From NCBI GenBank assembly GCA_031472005.1, contig PZJY01000004.1:2454556-2518555 (forward strand): a stretch of DNA of 64,000 bases, given 5' to 3'. Under the pieces are notes generated by a model. The model did not search any database. It was not told the origin of the DNA and saw only the letters and a program-made list of their open reading frames with translations. Of this stretch, positions 1-11,532 are shown piece by piece. The translations under genes and the position numbers were made by a program. This stretch comes from Tetracladium setigerum (lineage: Eukaryota > Ascomycota > Leotiomycetes > Helotiales). Positions within the stretch are counted from its first letter, which is position 1. Each line of letters starts with the position of its first letter.

Positions 1-515
1 TAGTGCATGGATTGAATAGAGACGGCGGGGGGCTTCCTGGGTTGTCAGGGGTAAAATTCCTCACAGGCCAGGAGGCATTTTCAGTACCAAAATATGAGAG
101 TACCTTGGAACATCACTTACTGTGGCTCTAAATTTTGTTTGAATGTGATATGATTGTGATCTCAAATGTCAAAAGTGCCTAGAATAATCAGCTTGTTGGG
201 GAGATAAATTAATGGGTACTGTATCTTAGCGTAGTAGTAGTCTTGTGAGAAAGATATCCAGTCGAAACAGGAGAACCCACATATAAATAGATACGGTACA
301 TACCTACTAAATAAATAACAGAGAGGATTGGGATAAATATTGCATAGGTGCTTTGGTTGTGCTGCAATGATCTTGCCTAGACTGCTAGTTTTCTATTCAG
401 TCAATTCCAGATTGGACTTTGCTTGTATATTACAATCTCTATTCATTTACTAGGGTCGTCTCGATCCCTTTCATTTTGATATCTCTCTCTCCCATCTAAC
501 TATCTACCTAACAAC
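1..515. other. Intergenic, no gene seen
   Basis: AT-rich sequence lying beyond the 3' end of the minus-strand Wbp11-like gene. No reading frame with recognisable protein similarity, no RNA gene and no repeat was seen. Confidence 0.5.
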
Positions 516-1653
516 CTAACCATCCTCATCCTCAACCTCCTCCATCATCACCCTCCTCCCAACTTTAAATCCACCCTCCCCACCACCCTCACCCACTTCT
601 TCCTCAGCACCACCCTTTTGCCTACTATTCCCCCCCATATACCCAGCCCTCTCCAACCTATCAGCCTCCTCAGGCTCCATCAATCCCCCACGGCACCCAC
701 ACCCTTCGCCATATCCAATTTCTTCCTCACAACAGCCGGAACAAACGCCACAGCTTCCTTTCTCAAATCTCTGATCAGCGGTGCAGATTCATACACTGTT
801 TTGGCCTCTTCTTTCTTTCGTTCTTGCCATTTCTCTGCTGCACCACCGGCAGTAGCAGTAGCAGCACCATCTCCACGATTCGCAAACCCAGCGCTGCGGT
901 CGTTCGCGCCGAGGGGTGTGGAATTTGCTGCTGTGCCTCCTCCTCCCCCTCCTCCCGAATTACGATTGTGATTGCTACCATCGTCTTGATTCATCCTCGC
1001 CCGTTTGTCCCGTCGCGCTTGATACCATTTATCAAGAACCTCCTTTGGAAAAGGCGGCGGCGTATCCCTCGGCATAGGTATTCTCTTCACTTCATCCGGT
1101 AAATCATCATTCTCATCACCACTCGAACTGACATCATCATCTCTCCTCCTCTTTCCTAAGAATCCAGCTCCTCCTCTTCCTCCTCCGCCCCCAAACCCAC
1201 CTCTCTCATTCCTCCTCTCCCCCTCTCTCTATCACCACCACCAGGCGCACTGTTCGACGACCCAGCAAGTTCTCTCGCTTTTCGTACAGCTTTGACTTCT
1301 TTCTCTAAGCCTTCTAGGATCGTCTTTTCATTTGATGTGAGTTTGCCGCCGGACGTTTCGATGGCTTTGAGGTCGTCGACCTGTTTTTGTAGACGCTCGG
1401 GTTGCGCTTGGCTAGTTTTTCGTTGCGAAGCGTTTGCGTTTGCGCTTTGCCTGTTTATTTCGTTCTGAATTTTAGCTAAAGCTGTATATATTTATGGGTT
1501 GTGCTGCGGTTTGGGAAGAGGGGGGGTGGAAGGAGGAGGAAATGGGGAAATGCGAATTAGGAATGGAAAATGCGACGGACCTTTTTTAATAGATTTCGCT
1601 TTGTCGGCTTTACGTTGCGCTGCCGCGGGGTTTATTGTTCGTTCTTTAGGCAT
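516..1653 (-). CDS. Wbp11-type pre-mRNA splicing protein, frame broken three times
   Basis: WW-domain-binding protein 11 family, a nuclear spliceosome-associated factor. The ATG at 1653 opens MPKERTINPAAAQRKADKAK, the family's N-terminal signature. Exon 1 is 1653-1581; exon 2 most likely starts at 1450. Exon 2 then reads GKAQ..RNEKLAKRNP, ERLQKQVDDLKAIE.., KRRRDDD.., the conserved IPMPRDTPPPFPKEVLDKWY block, KTVYESAPLIRDLRKEAVAFVP, and LMEPEEADRLERAGYM before the stop at 516. These conserved blocks lie in three frames. Each switch needs one missing base, at the runs near 1399-1401, 1219-1223 and 685-689. With those three bases the product would be about 336 aa. An alternative acceptor (exon start 1475) gives an open but non-conserved reading of the first block. 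A consensus error is more likely than a pseudogene for such a gene. Confidence 0.8.
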
Positions 1654-2560
1654 TGTGATCGGAGAGCGATAGGGTTTTGTTTGGTTACGTTTTTGGGAGG
1701 GAGGTTTGCGCGCGACGAGAAGTTGATGATGGATAGATGATTCTGCCATTTTGATATCGCTTTGTTGGGGTCACCGCCCTTCAGCAGGCTTGGCTTGGCT
1801 TGGTTGGTACGGTAGCTTACAGTAGGTTGGTAGCGAGGTAGCTTTGTATACTACCTACACTTCACGATATACCTACGTCGTGAATTGAAGCTAAAGCGAT
1901 CTCTAGTAAGTACTTGTTAACGATCAAAAGTACTGCAATTCCGATCGTCTATATAAGCAACTGGTGATTATGGTATTCAAAACATCAAGAGAAATGAACA
2001 AGTCAACCGACTCAGCGATTGGGACGTAGGTACTTGAAGAAAAGTTTCAGAAAATAACTATATCCTCTCCTCATTATGAAAGGACAATAGATTGATGAGT
2101 CCTTGGGATTTGGTAGACAAAAGAAAGATTACTCTTGTCAATTGAGTCTGGCGTCGGATCAATAAAGTCATTTATCTTTCTCGCTACAATCTCAAATACC
2201 GACAAAGTCAAGAGAGACACTCAAGAAATCGTGAGACTTCCTTACCTAGTTACGCATTGTTAATTCATAAATATATATAAGCGCTACGAGCGGCGAATGT
2301 TGAAGTGATGTTTAGTAGATTGACGAAGAAGATGTGCAGATTTTTTCGTTTTGACAAGATTGAAAATAAACAAAAGTATGGTCATGAACTCCAAACGCCT
2401 CACTTCATCGAAAGTACAAAGAAAAGAGTCCAAACTCAGTCTACATGTTGAGAAATCTAATACTTAAACACCCAACGAGGAAAATAACACCTCAAACCCT
2501 TTCGTCGGCCTGACTTATTTCATCAACATCGCTCTCGCCATTCAGATCCACGTCAGACCA
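1654..2560. other. Intergenic, promoter side of Wbp11 gene
   Basis: About 0.9 kb between the Wbp11-like start and the 3' end of the MFS gene. A short GGCTT/GGTT-type direct repeat lies at about 1786-1805. No gene-like reading frame was recognised. Confidence 0.5.
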
Positions 2561-5191
2561 CTACATCACCCTCCTCCCCTCCTCCTTCTTCAACGTCTTC
2601 AAATTCGTCCACCCCAAACCAAACGACGTACCAACCGAGACCGCCGCCGCCGCAGCACCCAAATAAAACGTAATCGTCAGAGATTGATTATAAGCCATCA
2701 CGACACCCGGCACACTCTCAGCGGAGATCAACCCACGAAATTTCGTGGCACCAACGCTGATGATCGTGGCAGCGTTGACTTCGGGTGCCCAGGTGGTGAG
2801 TTCGGGACGGAGACGATTGGCGAACATGGTTTGACCGAAGGATACCTGCGGTTTTGGAAGGAGAGGGTTAGATATTGCTGACGGTTATATGTGGATGGGT
2901 AAAAAGGGTTTGGGGGAGTGGTGGGATGGTGAGGGATGTGCAGTAATAGTGTTGGATGTATTGGTGGTGGGTTTGTGATTATGGAAAGATTGCTTGCTGA
3001 TTGCTTGGTTGAGAGATGAGATAATTCAAAAACTCACAAATAGTGCTCCTCCCATACTTTGTGAGAAGAGAATTACGGAGTTTCCAATGGGAAGGTCTCG
3101 TTTGGAGAGAACTACTTGGACGGCGGTGATAGTTTGTGTCATGCCCATTCCTCGACCTAGGCCTGCGATAACGGCAAAACCAGCCTGTGAGTGAAGCAAA
3201 AGCTTAAAGTTAGCGAGTTACATTGTAAGGGGTAAAGACTGGGTTATGAAGAACGAAATTAAGGAGACATGACAAGACTAGGATGATCAAGAGTCCTCCC
3301 AAGATTGACATACCCAGTGTGCTGCAGGACTTCCCGGTTCCAGCATGCCCAAAAGTCCTGACCCAATCGCCGCCAAAGCACAACCAAAAATTGAAAATGG
3401 TGTGTAATATCCAGATTTAGTAGCTAAGAATAAGTCAGAACCGGATTGTACTCAAACTCATATCGTCCAGACATCTTCGGAGTCTTACAGAGAAGCCCTG
3501 CCAGGATGGCACCAACAATTGTTGATCCCACGGACGGAAATGAATAAATTCCACTTGTGGTTGGATCGACGCCTTTCACAGCCTGGAAATAAAGCGGAAG
3601 GTAGTAGGCAGCCAAAAATTGGGTTGCTGAGGAGAGTAGGGTGGTGATGGCTGCGCATGCGACGACCCGTTGGCTGATCATGGGTAAAGGTATCATTGCC
3701 TTTTTAATTGTTAGTTTTCAAAAGCTTTCTTGATTGTTGTATGAGAGGGGGAAATCGTTGGCATACCTCGCTGCCTCTGGTATGTTCCCAGATCAAGAAA
3801 ATGATGAAAGAAACGCCGGAACCACACAGTAGTCCGATGATAATTGAGGAATACCAGGGATACTCTATTCCACCCCATCCCAAAGCTATGAGAAGCATCA
3901 AACAAGGCGGGATGAACAGCGCACACCCAACCAAATCAAGTCGGATAATGGCTTCTCTCCATGTTGGCCTTGTATTTGTGGACGATTTGGCGTCGGGGAT
4001 TCGGATGAAGAAGAGTGTGATTGCTGTGATAGCTCCCAAAGGAAGGTTGATGTAAAAACATAGTCTCCAGGTCACGTCTGCGGCCAGATTAACAAAGCTC
4101 TGTCCGAAAGAAGTGAAGGTCAGGACATACGTTCAGTGAATGCACCTCCAATAAGAGGACCAAAAAGCAGTCCCATCATCGCGAGACCCATTCCTGCTGA
4201 AGTATAGCCTACTAGAAGTCAGTTCAGGATCCAAATAATGTAATCAAATTGGACAGTACTCGGTCTTTTTTCAAGAGGAACAGAGGACGCGATGATAGTA
4301 ACCAATCCAGTCATCAATCCCGATCCTCCAATCCCAGACAGTGCCCGTCCAAAAATCAACAATTTTGAAGAATTAGCAGCCCCCGATATGAGCGATCCCA
4401 GTTCGAAGATGGCCACGCCAGTGAGAAATGCTTTCTGTCAGATATGTTAGCATTTGACATTCAAAGAGAACTCGAATATAAAGTGGATGCATACTTTGGA
4501 ACTATAATATTGATAGATTTTTCCGGAAAGAGGTTGGAGGGATGCACTAAGAAGAGTAGGTTAGCGAACAAGTCTCACGGAGTATGATGGCAGTTTGCTT
4601 ACAGAGCAAGCAAGTAAGCGCTGCCTAAATATTGTAAAGTTTCGGTTAGTTCAGTGAATCTGAAGGACTTCTTATGGGAGGAAGGTTTTTCTGCTTGCGA
4701 GCAGAATAAAACTTACCATACCATCCAATATCGGGAAGCGAATCGAACTCATCGGTAATCTTGGGTATCGCCTGGCTTTCATTAGTATTTTGGTAAAGCG
4801 TATTCGAGAGGGTTTGCCCACTGTCGCCACTATTGACAAAATTAGCATGCTTAGCTTTTTCCTTTTTACTTTCCTAGCCAATTTCCCAGCCTTTAAAGTC
4901 CTTGATGAGAACCCCAAGAACTTCACCACCAGCATCCCAAGGAAGAGTAGGCCTCGTACCGATTGTAGTATCCAACATGATCAAAAAAGCCACTAGACTA
5001 ACACCAAACATAACAGCAAAAAGTCGGAAACCAGTTATATATTCTTCGTCTTCTCCACGATTGAGCCTCGCATCTTCAGCATCAATCTTCGACTTCTCCT
5101 CCACATTCGTGGCGGTTGCTTGTTGGGATTCGTTGACCGAAGAGGTTGCAAAACTCGCTCTTGACGTGGGCACGGATTTTTCGTTGGCCAT
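2561..5191 (-). CDS. MFS drug/toxin-efflux transporter (DHA14 type)
   Basis: Major facilitator superfamily plasma-membrane antiporter of the 14-helix fungal efflux group (TRI12/TOXA-like); substrate unknown. Twelve exons by my reading: 5191-4960, 4829-4822, 4771-4717, 4624-4603, 4547-4495, 4430-4260, 4208-4131, 4077-3767, 3699-3489, 3423-3314, 3184-3038, 2845-2561. They give about 560 aa with phases agreeing throughout. Signatures in order: an acidic cytosolic N-terminus, FLIMLDTTIVATAIPKITDEF in helix 1, DIGWYGSAYLL, FGRALSGIGGSGLM, GPLIGGAFTEHVTWRLCFYINLP (motif C region), and hydrophobic helices up to the C-terminus. Exon 2 is only 8 nt long. A tandem acceptor at exon 6 must use the downstream AG to keep frame. 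A Zn2Cys6 regulator lies upstream on the same strand, as often seen for inducible efflux pumps. Confidence 0.9.
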
Positions 5192-5704
5192 GATTGATTA
5201 TTGACAGACTGATGATTATTTGAACGTACAAGATTGTGGGTTGGGTGCACTGGACATCTGCAGTGGTACAGTACATCGCCATGATGAAGAGTCTTGGAAC
5301 TTATATCAAATAGAGAGTTGAACGTCCGCCGAAATGGACAACAAGGGATCGGATAATTTAGATCCAGGCTCCCCGTATCCAAAAGCATGGTCAGCGTTTT
5401 GGTGGTGTCTTGCGGCGTAAGATGAGAGTGGTGTTCGGGGAGCGGGATTTTCATGCCCGAAAATCCCGAATTTTTGACATTTCACCCAATAACTGAAGAG
5501 GTCGGAAGGATTCGTATGGAGTGCCTATGGAATTATTGGATTGACAGCCAGGTTTCAGGCTTATTTCCTCTCAGACCATGCCATAGTGCTCCAATTAGGG
5601 GTAATCTGCACGTTTGTTGTTGCTCGCTATGGTCATAACAGTGCAACCTGAAGTTATGTTGATTTGAAGGATTTCAAAGTTCGGAGACAATCCACCGGTT
5701 TCGG
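5192..5704. promoter_or_regulatory. MFS upstream region
   Basis: About 510 bases between the MFS start and the stop of the upstream Zn2Cys6 gene, both on the minus strand. It must hold the transporter's promoter and the regulator's 3' end. I could not single out a specific binding site. Confidence 0.4.
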
Positions 5705-8188
5705 TCAGATAAACCCTCCGTCAATCATAAAATCCTCCCAAAACCTATCTCCATATATCCCTAGATCGTCGATCGACAAAGGATCTGAAATTTCTAGAGG
5801 ACGGCCATCTGCAGGCTGTGATTCCTTTGCTACCTTCGCTTCATACCACATCTGTATCTTCTTCATTTTCACAGCACCACTGGTGTAGAATGATGACTTG
5901 CATGGCTCTCGCTGATTTTGGTCGATAGCCAGTCCCACCTGTTCAAGATTTGTTCGAGCTTTCTCGAAGTATTCTTTGAATGATACGCTCTTTCGAAGGC
6001 TCGCCAGATCCCAACCAACTTCATCCACAAGTGATAACTTGAAGAGCGTAGAGCAGGCAATTCCCATGGTGGCAAGGTCAATGCCACAGAAGGTGAAATA
6101 GTCCGATAGAGGTCGGGCGAGACAGCGATCAAGAAGTTTGTGAGTTGCCTCTTGACATGCGTGGAGCTAAATCACCCAAATTAATCCATGTTATCACTAA
6201 ACGTGCGAGGGATGGGTGGTTTAGGGACAAAAAAAAAGAAATGTTTGATTCGTGCTCTGTAATAGCAACCAAGATGCCTTCTTTTCGATGTCTCTAAGCA
6301 CAGAATTAACTTACCATTTGAAGGCGTTGGGAGTTCCCGTTCGCGAGATCTCTCGGGAAGTGAAGTTTCTGCAAACAAGGCTCGAGAAGTGCAATATTGG
6401 CACTCAGATAATTTAAAGAAAGATTTTCTGCAAAGAACGAAGAGTCAAAATTATGTTAGAGTCTGTGTACAGATTGGATGTACATACCATCTTGTCGAAT
6501 GTTTATGGGGAGAGTCTCCCAGTAGGCATGTAATTCGAGTCGCGCCAACTTCGACTGCATCCACACAGGGACTTTCTCTGCACCTGGATAGTCGCTATCC
6601 AGAATGCTTCGATTTGTTTTCTCAATGATTGATTGGATCTTCACGAGTGCTGCGAGAATAATATCAGACTCATATTCAGCACACTCCAGTAAAGAGAGGC
6701 GACAATGCTCAAGGTATGGAGAGTATTGAAAACTTTCCATTCTCTTCATGGCCCAAGAAACCCTATAAATGTCAATAAAGTTCGGTCGGACGGCCAAAAT
6801 AACCTACATGGTGGTCGAATAGTACACCATGAGCATCGTTCGACGTTCATCCATTGCACGAGCCGTGGTGGATTTGACGTTCTCCGTAGTAAATGACTTG
6901 GTTGAATCTCCAAGCATTTCAGGGACGTCGCTGTCGCCAGTGGAGGTTCGATTTAAGCCCAGGTCAAAAACCAGAGCTATCGCAAGCCTAACATGGCCAA
7001 TTTTATTAGGTTCAGTCTTGAAAATAAGTTTGGGCAAAATAATGGTACAAACATACAGAGAATTCCCAGTTGATGCCGGAATGGGACTGCAAGCTGAAGT
7101 TGAATAGGCCCTGGAAAATGTTAGGTTATTTTTGCTGGCAATACTTGCCTATTTCGTACTTACCAAGCATTAACTAATAACAAAAAGTAAGCAGGTGGTA
7201 TGGCTGAAATGAAAGGGAGAGAAATAAAGGGTAGTGGATAATAGCACATCGTATTTGGAATACTGGGCGGGTTTTTGGAGGGAAGACTCACAAACTACTA
7301 GCCCTTGAAGCATGTCTAAACTTTTCTCTCCGTTTACTACCATGGCAATAGTTATCTCGGTGATGAAGTCCTTCGCCGAAACAAGTTGGTTTGAACGGTT
7401 GTTTTGGGAGGAAACTATAGTGATTGCCTTGAAGAACCATGGTCGCTGGAGACGTAGTTCTCCTGCGGATATTGTTGGCGGTATGACAAGATATGGAAAG
7501 CGAGGGGAGAAGTGATTACGGAATGTCTTCAGCAGATATTCATCGTCTGCAGCATTACTATATGTGGTGTTGGAGCTTGGAGCTGTTGGGGCGGAATGTG
7601 GCTCTTTAGCACCCTCAGCTCTTGAGAATGGCAAAGGAAAGGGTTCGTTATTTTGACGCAAGGGAAATGGAGTCGTCCATGAATCTGGAGGCCCAGAAGT
7701 AAGGTTTTGCTGGTTGTTATATATTCCATTGTTGATGTTAGGTTGTGGAAGATGACTTTGGGGCCCTACGGGTGTCGGAGGGTAGGATCTCGAGGCAGCT
7801 TGTTGCTGCTGCTGCTGTTGAGCTGCAAGCAACGCAGCCAGATTCTGTATTCTCTCTTCTAATTCCGCAGTACTGTTACAGTATCATGTCAGAAAGGCCC
7901 ATGGAAATGGCATGGCTGTTTCACTCACGTGCTCGTCGGGGCTTTCCTCTTTTTTGCGGTCTTTTCTGGAAATACACAATCTCTCCTCGATTTGAAACAC
8001 CTAGAAGTATCATTAGTGCAAGTTCCACCAATATAAACAAGGTGAAATTAAAAAAATATCTACCTTGAACATTTATTTGCTGTCGCTTCGGTAGGTGGTA
8101 TACATCGAGACTTTGACGTTGCGCATGCCAGACACGCCCGTAAAGTCAACGGTCGTTGATGCGCAACAGGTTCAGGCGCCGCCTGCAT
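5705..8188 (-). CDS. Zn2Cys6 fungal-specific transcription factor
   Basis: Nuclear DNA-binding regulator. Eight exons: 8188-8064, 8000-7929, 7872-7292, 7203-7164, 7110-6808, 6762-6488, 6427-6315, 6166-5705, giving 656 aa. The zinc cluster spans roughly residues 18-50 across introns 1 and 2: RACLACATSKSRC, then CSRCFKSRRDC, spacing C-x2-C-x6-C-x10-C-x2-C-x6-C. Basic KTAKKRKAP and a short coiled coil (ELEERIQNLAALLAAQ) with a polyQ run follow, as in dimerising members. The middle part resembles the fungal-specific regulatory domain (GHVRLAIALVFDLGLNR). Exon 4 (40 nt) is placed by phase and splice signals and is the least certain. The gene lies tandemly upstream of the MFS exporter, so it may control it; that is inference. 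Confidence 0.88.
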
Positions 8189-8696
8189 TTCAGTGGATCT
8201 CTTTGGAGAAACCCTTTATAAGAACATTGATAGTGGATATTGACACGATTATTAAGGCTTCTTGATCCGCTGTAGATATGTCGAGGGTTGTGTTGTGTTG
8301 AGTGTGTCCCAAGCCGGAATTTCCAAGATTCCGCTCCTGGCTTTTGTCCTGTTTTTTTTTGGTGTAGCACGCCGCTGACTCAGTTTGCTCCTTCCGAAGG
8401 CTCCGAACTTAGGGAGGGAGAAGTCAGACTTGATAAACAAACAGGATTCTCTGATGTATATCTCAATTCTTAGAGGTGACCTATATGTAGATCTTAGACA
8501 CAATGAAGAAGTTGAACACGTTTTCTTTAACTGATAACCGGCCAATATCCCCAAAAGTCACCTTGGTCTAGGCATCATCAATGCGAGACTTCGACTTGTT
8601 ATGAGAACATTAATTGGATTTCGATAAAGGTATACAACTTGACCAACTTTGTGTGGCTGGGGTATCATCATGTCTATGGTACACTAAAATACATCT
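8189..8696. other. Intergenic
   Basis: About 500 bases between the start of the Zn2Cys6 gene and the 3' end of the Bcd1 gene, both on the minus strand. It holds the regulator's upstream region. No further feature was recognised. Confidence 0.45.
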
Positions 8697-9827
8697 CTAG
8701 CCGTCTATCTCGCCATCCTCGCTGCCACTGTTCCCATCATCGCTTTCACCAGAGGTCGAGTCTGAAGAATTCGAGTCTTCTACTCCTGTGGCCTGCCCAG
8801 TAGCTCTTAAGAAATTCTCCTCCGACATAAATCCATCTGGTAATTCCTCAATGGCATCCTCAAAGACGTATATCGTTGGAAATTCGAGGACCTCCCTCTT
8901 CCGCAGAACCTCTTCAAGCGGTTTGGAAGGATCGATTAGTACTAGCACTTTTCCAAATTTCGAGGAAGTTAACGGCCGAAGCAGGTATAGTTGATGATTG
9001 TATCTTCTGTGATATGCTTCAGCGGAAAATGGCAGCACAACGTTTGTGGGTAGAGGAGGCGGCGCAATAATATCCCAAGCACCGGTTACTGGATTTTGTA
9101 ACCGAGAAAATGAAGAGAGATCTGCTCTCGCATTTGACTCAACCTTAGTCCTCTTAGCGACTCGCTGTTTGTACTCAGTGGCTTTCCTCTTCTTGTCCTC
9201 TTTCTTCTCGTCACTGCTCATCTGCAGACGTCTGTCGTCGTCGTACCATTCGTCATAGTGAAAGGCAATGGATTTGTTACCCAACAATTTGCCTAGCTGT
9301 CTTTTGCTCCCAGCCTCCCGCATCCATTCTACCTGCCAGAATATCTGCCTGTTGTTCTTACTCCAACTTGTGCCGTTTTCCTCATGTCGCTTCATGCCTT
9401 TCGGGGCTCGATGGACCTTGGTGCCCATCATCTTCAACATGGTATTGATGCATTCTTCTCCGGGAGCTAGTTTGGGCCGCTGCTGCTGCTGGTCATAGAC
9501 GGATTGTAGTTTGCCAGCGTTCCTCGCATCCTTGAGTTCGGCGCGGGTCACCATCCCCCTCTCGTCGACAATCTCCTTTTCCGAGCGCTCAATCTTGTGC
9601 TCGATGGAGTGCAGGAAGTTGTAGTCATGGTCGACACCAGAGGCGGTCAAGAGTGCCTCTCTGGGTTTGTAGATGGTGGGGTCCCTCTCGCCGCTGCAGG
9701 AAGCCCAGAGCTTGTGTCTGCGGACGCAGGGCAGCGAGCAGGTCTGCACCGAGCAGCGAGGGCAGGTGTATTTTGGGATATTGATATGGCAGATTGTGCA
9801 CAGCGACGAGAGGAGGGGATCAGCCAT
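8697..9827 (-). CDS. BCD1: Box C/D snoRNA assembly protein Bcd1 (HIT zinc finger)
   Basis: Nuclear factor needed for accumulation of box C/D snoRNPs (yeast Bcd1, human ZNHIT6). Single exon, 376 aa. The zf-HIT domain is at the very N-terminus (about residues 10-43): LCTICHINIPKYTCPRC, then TCSLPCVRRHKLWASCSG. The Bcd1-specific DPTIYKPREAL and GVDHDYNFLHSIE motifs follow. The centre is basic (KKRKATEYKQRVAKRTK), with a conserved C-terminal block (VLVLIDPSKPLEEVLRKREVLEFPTIYV) and an acidic Ser-rich tail ending GEIDG. The frame stays open upstream to about 9932, but the first ATG is at 9827 (MADPLLSSLCTIC), so I start there. Confidence 0.9.
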   Translation of the reverse strand: MADPLLSSLCTICHINIPKYTCPRCSVQTCSLPCVRRHKLWASCSGERDPTIYKPREALLTASGVDHDYNFLHSIEHKIERSEKEIVDERGMVTRAELKDARNAGKLQSVYDQQQQRPKLAPGEECINTMLKMMGTKVHRAPKGMKRHEENGTSWSKNNRQIFWQVEWMREAGSKRQLGKLLGNKSIAFHYDEWYDDDRRLQMSSDEKKEDKKRKATEYKQRVAKRTKVESNARADLSSFSRLQNPVTGAWDIIAPPPLPTNVVLPFSAEAYHRRYNHQLYLLRPLTSSKFGKVLVLIDPSKPLEEVLRKREVLEFPTIYVFEDAIEELPDGFMSEENFLRATGQATGVEDSNSSDSTSGESDDGNSGSEDGEIDG

Positions 9828-10944
9828 GGTACCGGCGATGTGTCTCTCTCGAATGGCTTGACAGTTGGGACTTGGGAGTGCCGAGTCGAGTGGTGGTGGA
9901 GGGCCGGCCAATTGCCAGATGGTCGAAGCCAATAATCAAATCCGAGAGGGTGGATGGAGTAAGCTGCTATTGCATATGAGATGAGGTGCTAGCCGGTATA
10001 CTAAAATAAGGTGATGGGGGCCACGAGGGCGGGTGAGGATGGGGTTGAGGCCGGTCTCTGTAATCACTCAACATGAGGGTGAAGTAGATGCATCACTCTC
10101 GATCGATCAGCACCAGAAAAAAAAGCCAAAATCCCCAAATCCCCCAACACCAAGCTGCATGTTTCTCAGCCTTGCCGCCCACCGAGATTATGTCAGCTGG
10201 GATTTGGATTTGGCCCATGACTGACTGAACTGACTAGCAGCCTCGTGTATCTTGGCGGTTGGCAGAGAGTGTCGGTGAAGGAAAATACTGCAGGTCGCAA
10301 ATCATCTGAACAATCATGATGGCGGATGCTTCATTCTTCTTTCTTTTGCTTTGCTGTCACTTCCTTCCCCATATTCCCACCGATATTCGCTCGGTCGGCC
10401 CCCTCCCAATCGCGGTCTCGCAGTTGGCTAGATATTTCTATTTGGTGATTCCGTCGAATAGAATAGCCTTCCGCCTGAATGGGAGGGAGTTTGCCTCCTG
10501 CCGAGCAGCGTTGCCACGAGCTTCTTCACACCGCACACCGCTTCTCTGATTCAGATTGCAGCACAAACGTTAATTCGGAAGAGCTGACCCATTCATTCCC
10601 ATTCATCGAGAGAGGAAAATGAGATGGATGTACTGGTCGTACCGAAGTAGCAGTTCACTTCAAATATCTCCTTCTCCGCCGCTTTTCTTTTTGTCTCCCC
10701 TCTCTCTTCTTTCCTTTTTGCTGTTCATTCATCATCTCATATCTCTCTCTCCTCGTCTTCATCCCCTGCCTGCCTGCTTCCTGTCCTCGTCCTAGTCTTG
10801 TTGCTGCTGCTGCTACTGCTGCTGCTCTTCGCTCGTCGTCTCAGCTTATCTCGTCATATCGTCTGTCTTCTTCCTTTTTTTTTTTTTGCTTGCAAAATTA
10901 CCTATTCTTGTTTTGGCTTTAGTCATTCCCTACCCTGTGTCGCG
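9828..10944. promoter_or_regulatory. Divergent upstream region of BCD1 and an orphan gene
   Basis: 1.1 kb between minus-strand BCD1 and a plus-strand gene at 10945. From about 10640 to 10920 it is strongly pyrimidine-rich (CTCTCT, TTTCTT tracts and a CTG/CTC trinucleotide run at about 10799-10830), the usual look of a fungal promoter and 5' leader. The leader reads open into the orphan gene but has no in-frame ATG before 10945. Confidence 0.5.
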
Positions 10945-11532
10945 ATGCCGTCTGTTGTCCCCATTCTCCCACCAAGTGAGAAGGATACAACACTCTCCAA
11001 TGTTTCCGTTGTCTTCGATGCCAGCGTCTTTAAAGTCTGGCGGGATGGAACTGAGCTGGGTCTATCAGCAAAAGACCCATACTGGGCCATGGATCTTCAC
11101 ATAGCAGGATGGCCTGCCTTTTCTAGCACTCTCCTTGCCCGATATTCCGGTGGAAAACTGGTCAAAGGAGCCCTGTACCAACTTCGAGGACGATTCTTCG
11201 TCACTACCAGCCTGCTTGGACAAGAGTCCTACCTCCACATCGATGAAGCAATCCGCTTCCAGGGACCCGGCACCATCCGGAGCATCAAGAAGCCTCAATT
11301 CTTCATGGTCGCCGATGTGGCCACGGTCAACGAGACAGATCTTGCCGTTTCTTGGGTCACGAAAGATCCATACCGTCGTAATACCATCCACGAGCAGAAC
11401 GCCATCATCAGTGTGGAGAAGCCTCTTTCGAATCCCAAGATTTTCCAGAACCAAAAGTGTGTCCTTGAGGGACGCATGGAGTCGGCGGACCACAGGCAAG
11501 GATGGGTTTGCTCTGGCATCAGCTTATGCTAA
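10945..11532 (+). CDS. Hypothetical protein, 195 aa
   Basis: Not recognised. A single open frame from the first in-frame ATG after a pyrimidine-rich leader (MPSVVPILPPSEKD..) to a stop at 11532. The composition is that of a soluble protein, with alternating hydrophobic positions and no signal peptide or membrane segment: VSVVFDASVFKVWRDG, KGALYQLRGRFFVTTSLLG, PQFFMVADVATVNETDLAV. The phrase KGALYQLRGRF and its surroundings could be a small beta-barrel, but I cannot assign a family. The leader and coding quality support a real gene. The C-terminus (after FQNQKCVLEG) is less certain because a second frame is also open there. Confidence 0.6.
   Translation: MPSVVPILPPSEKDTTLSNVSVVFDASVFKVWRDGTELGLSAKDPYWAMDLHIAGWPAFSSTLLARYSGGKLVKGALYQLRGRFFVTTSLLGQESYLHIDEAIRFQGPGTIRSIKKPQFFMVADVATVNETDLAVSWVTKDPYRRNTIHEQNAIISVEKPLSNPKIFQNQKCVLEGRMESADHRQGWVCSGISLC

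Noticed and set aside
4431..4500. Possible 1-base insertion at MFS exon 5/6
   Set aside because: Using the second AG of a tandem acceptor (exon start 4430) restores frame and gives YYSFQTFLTG, so no indel is needed.
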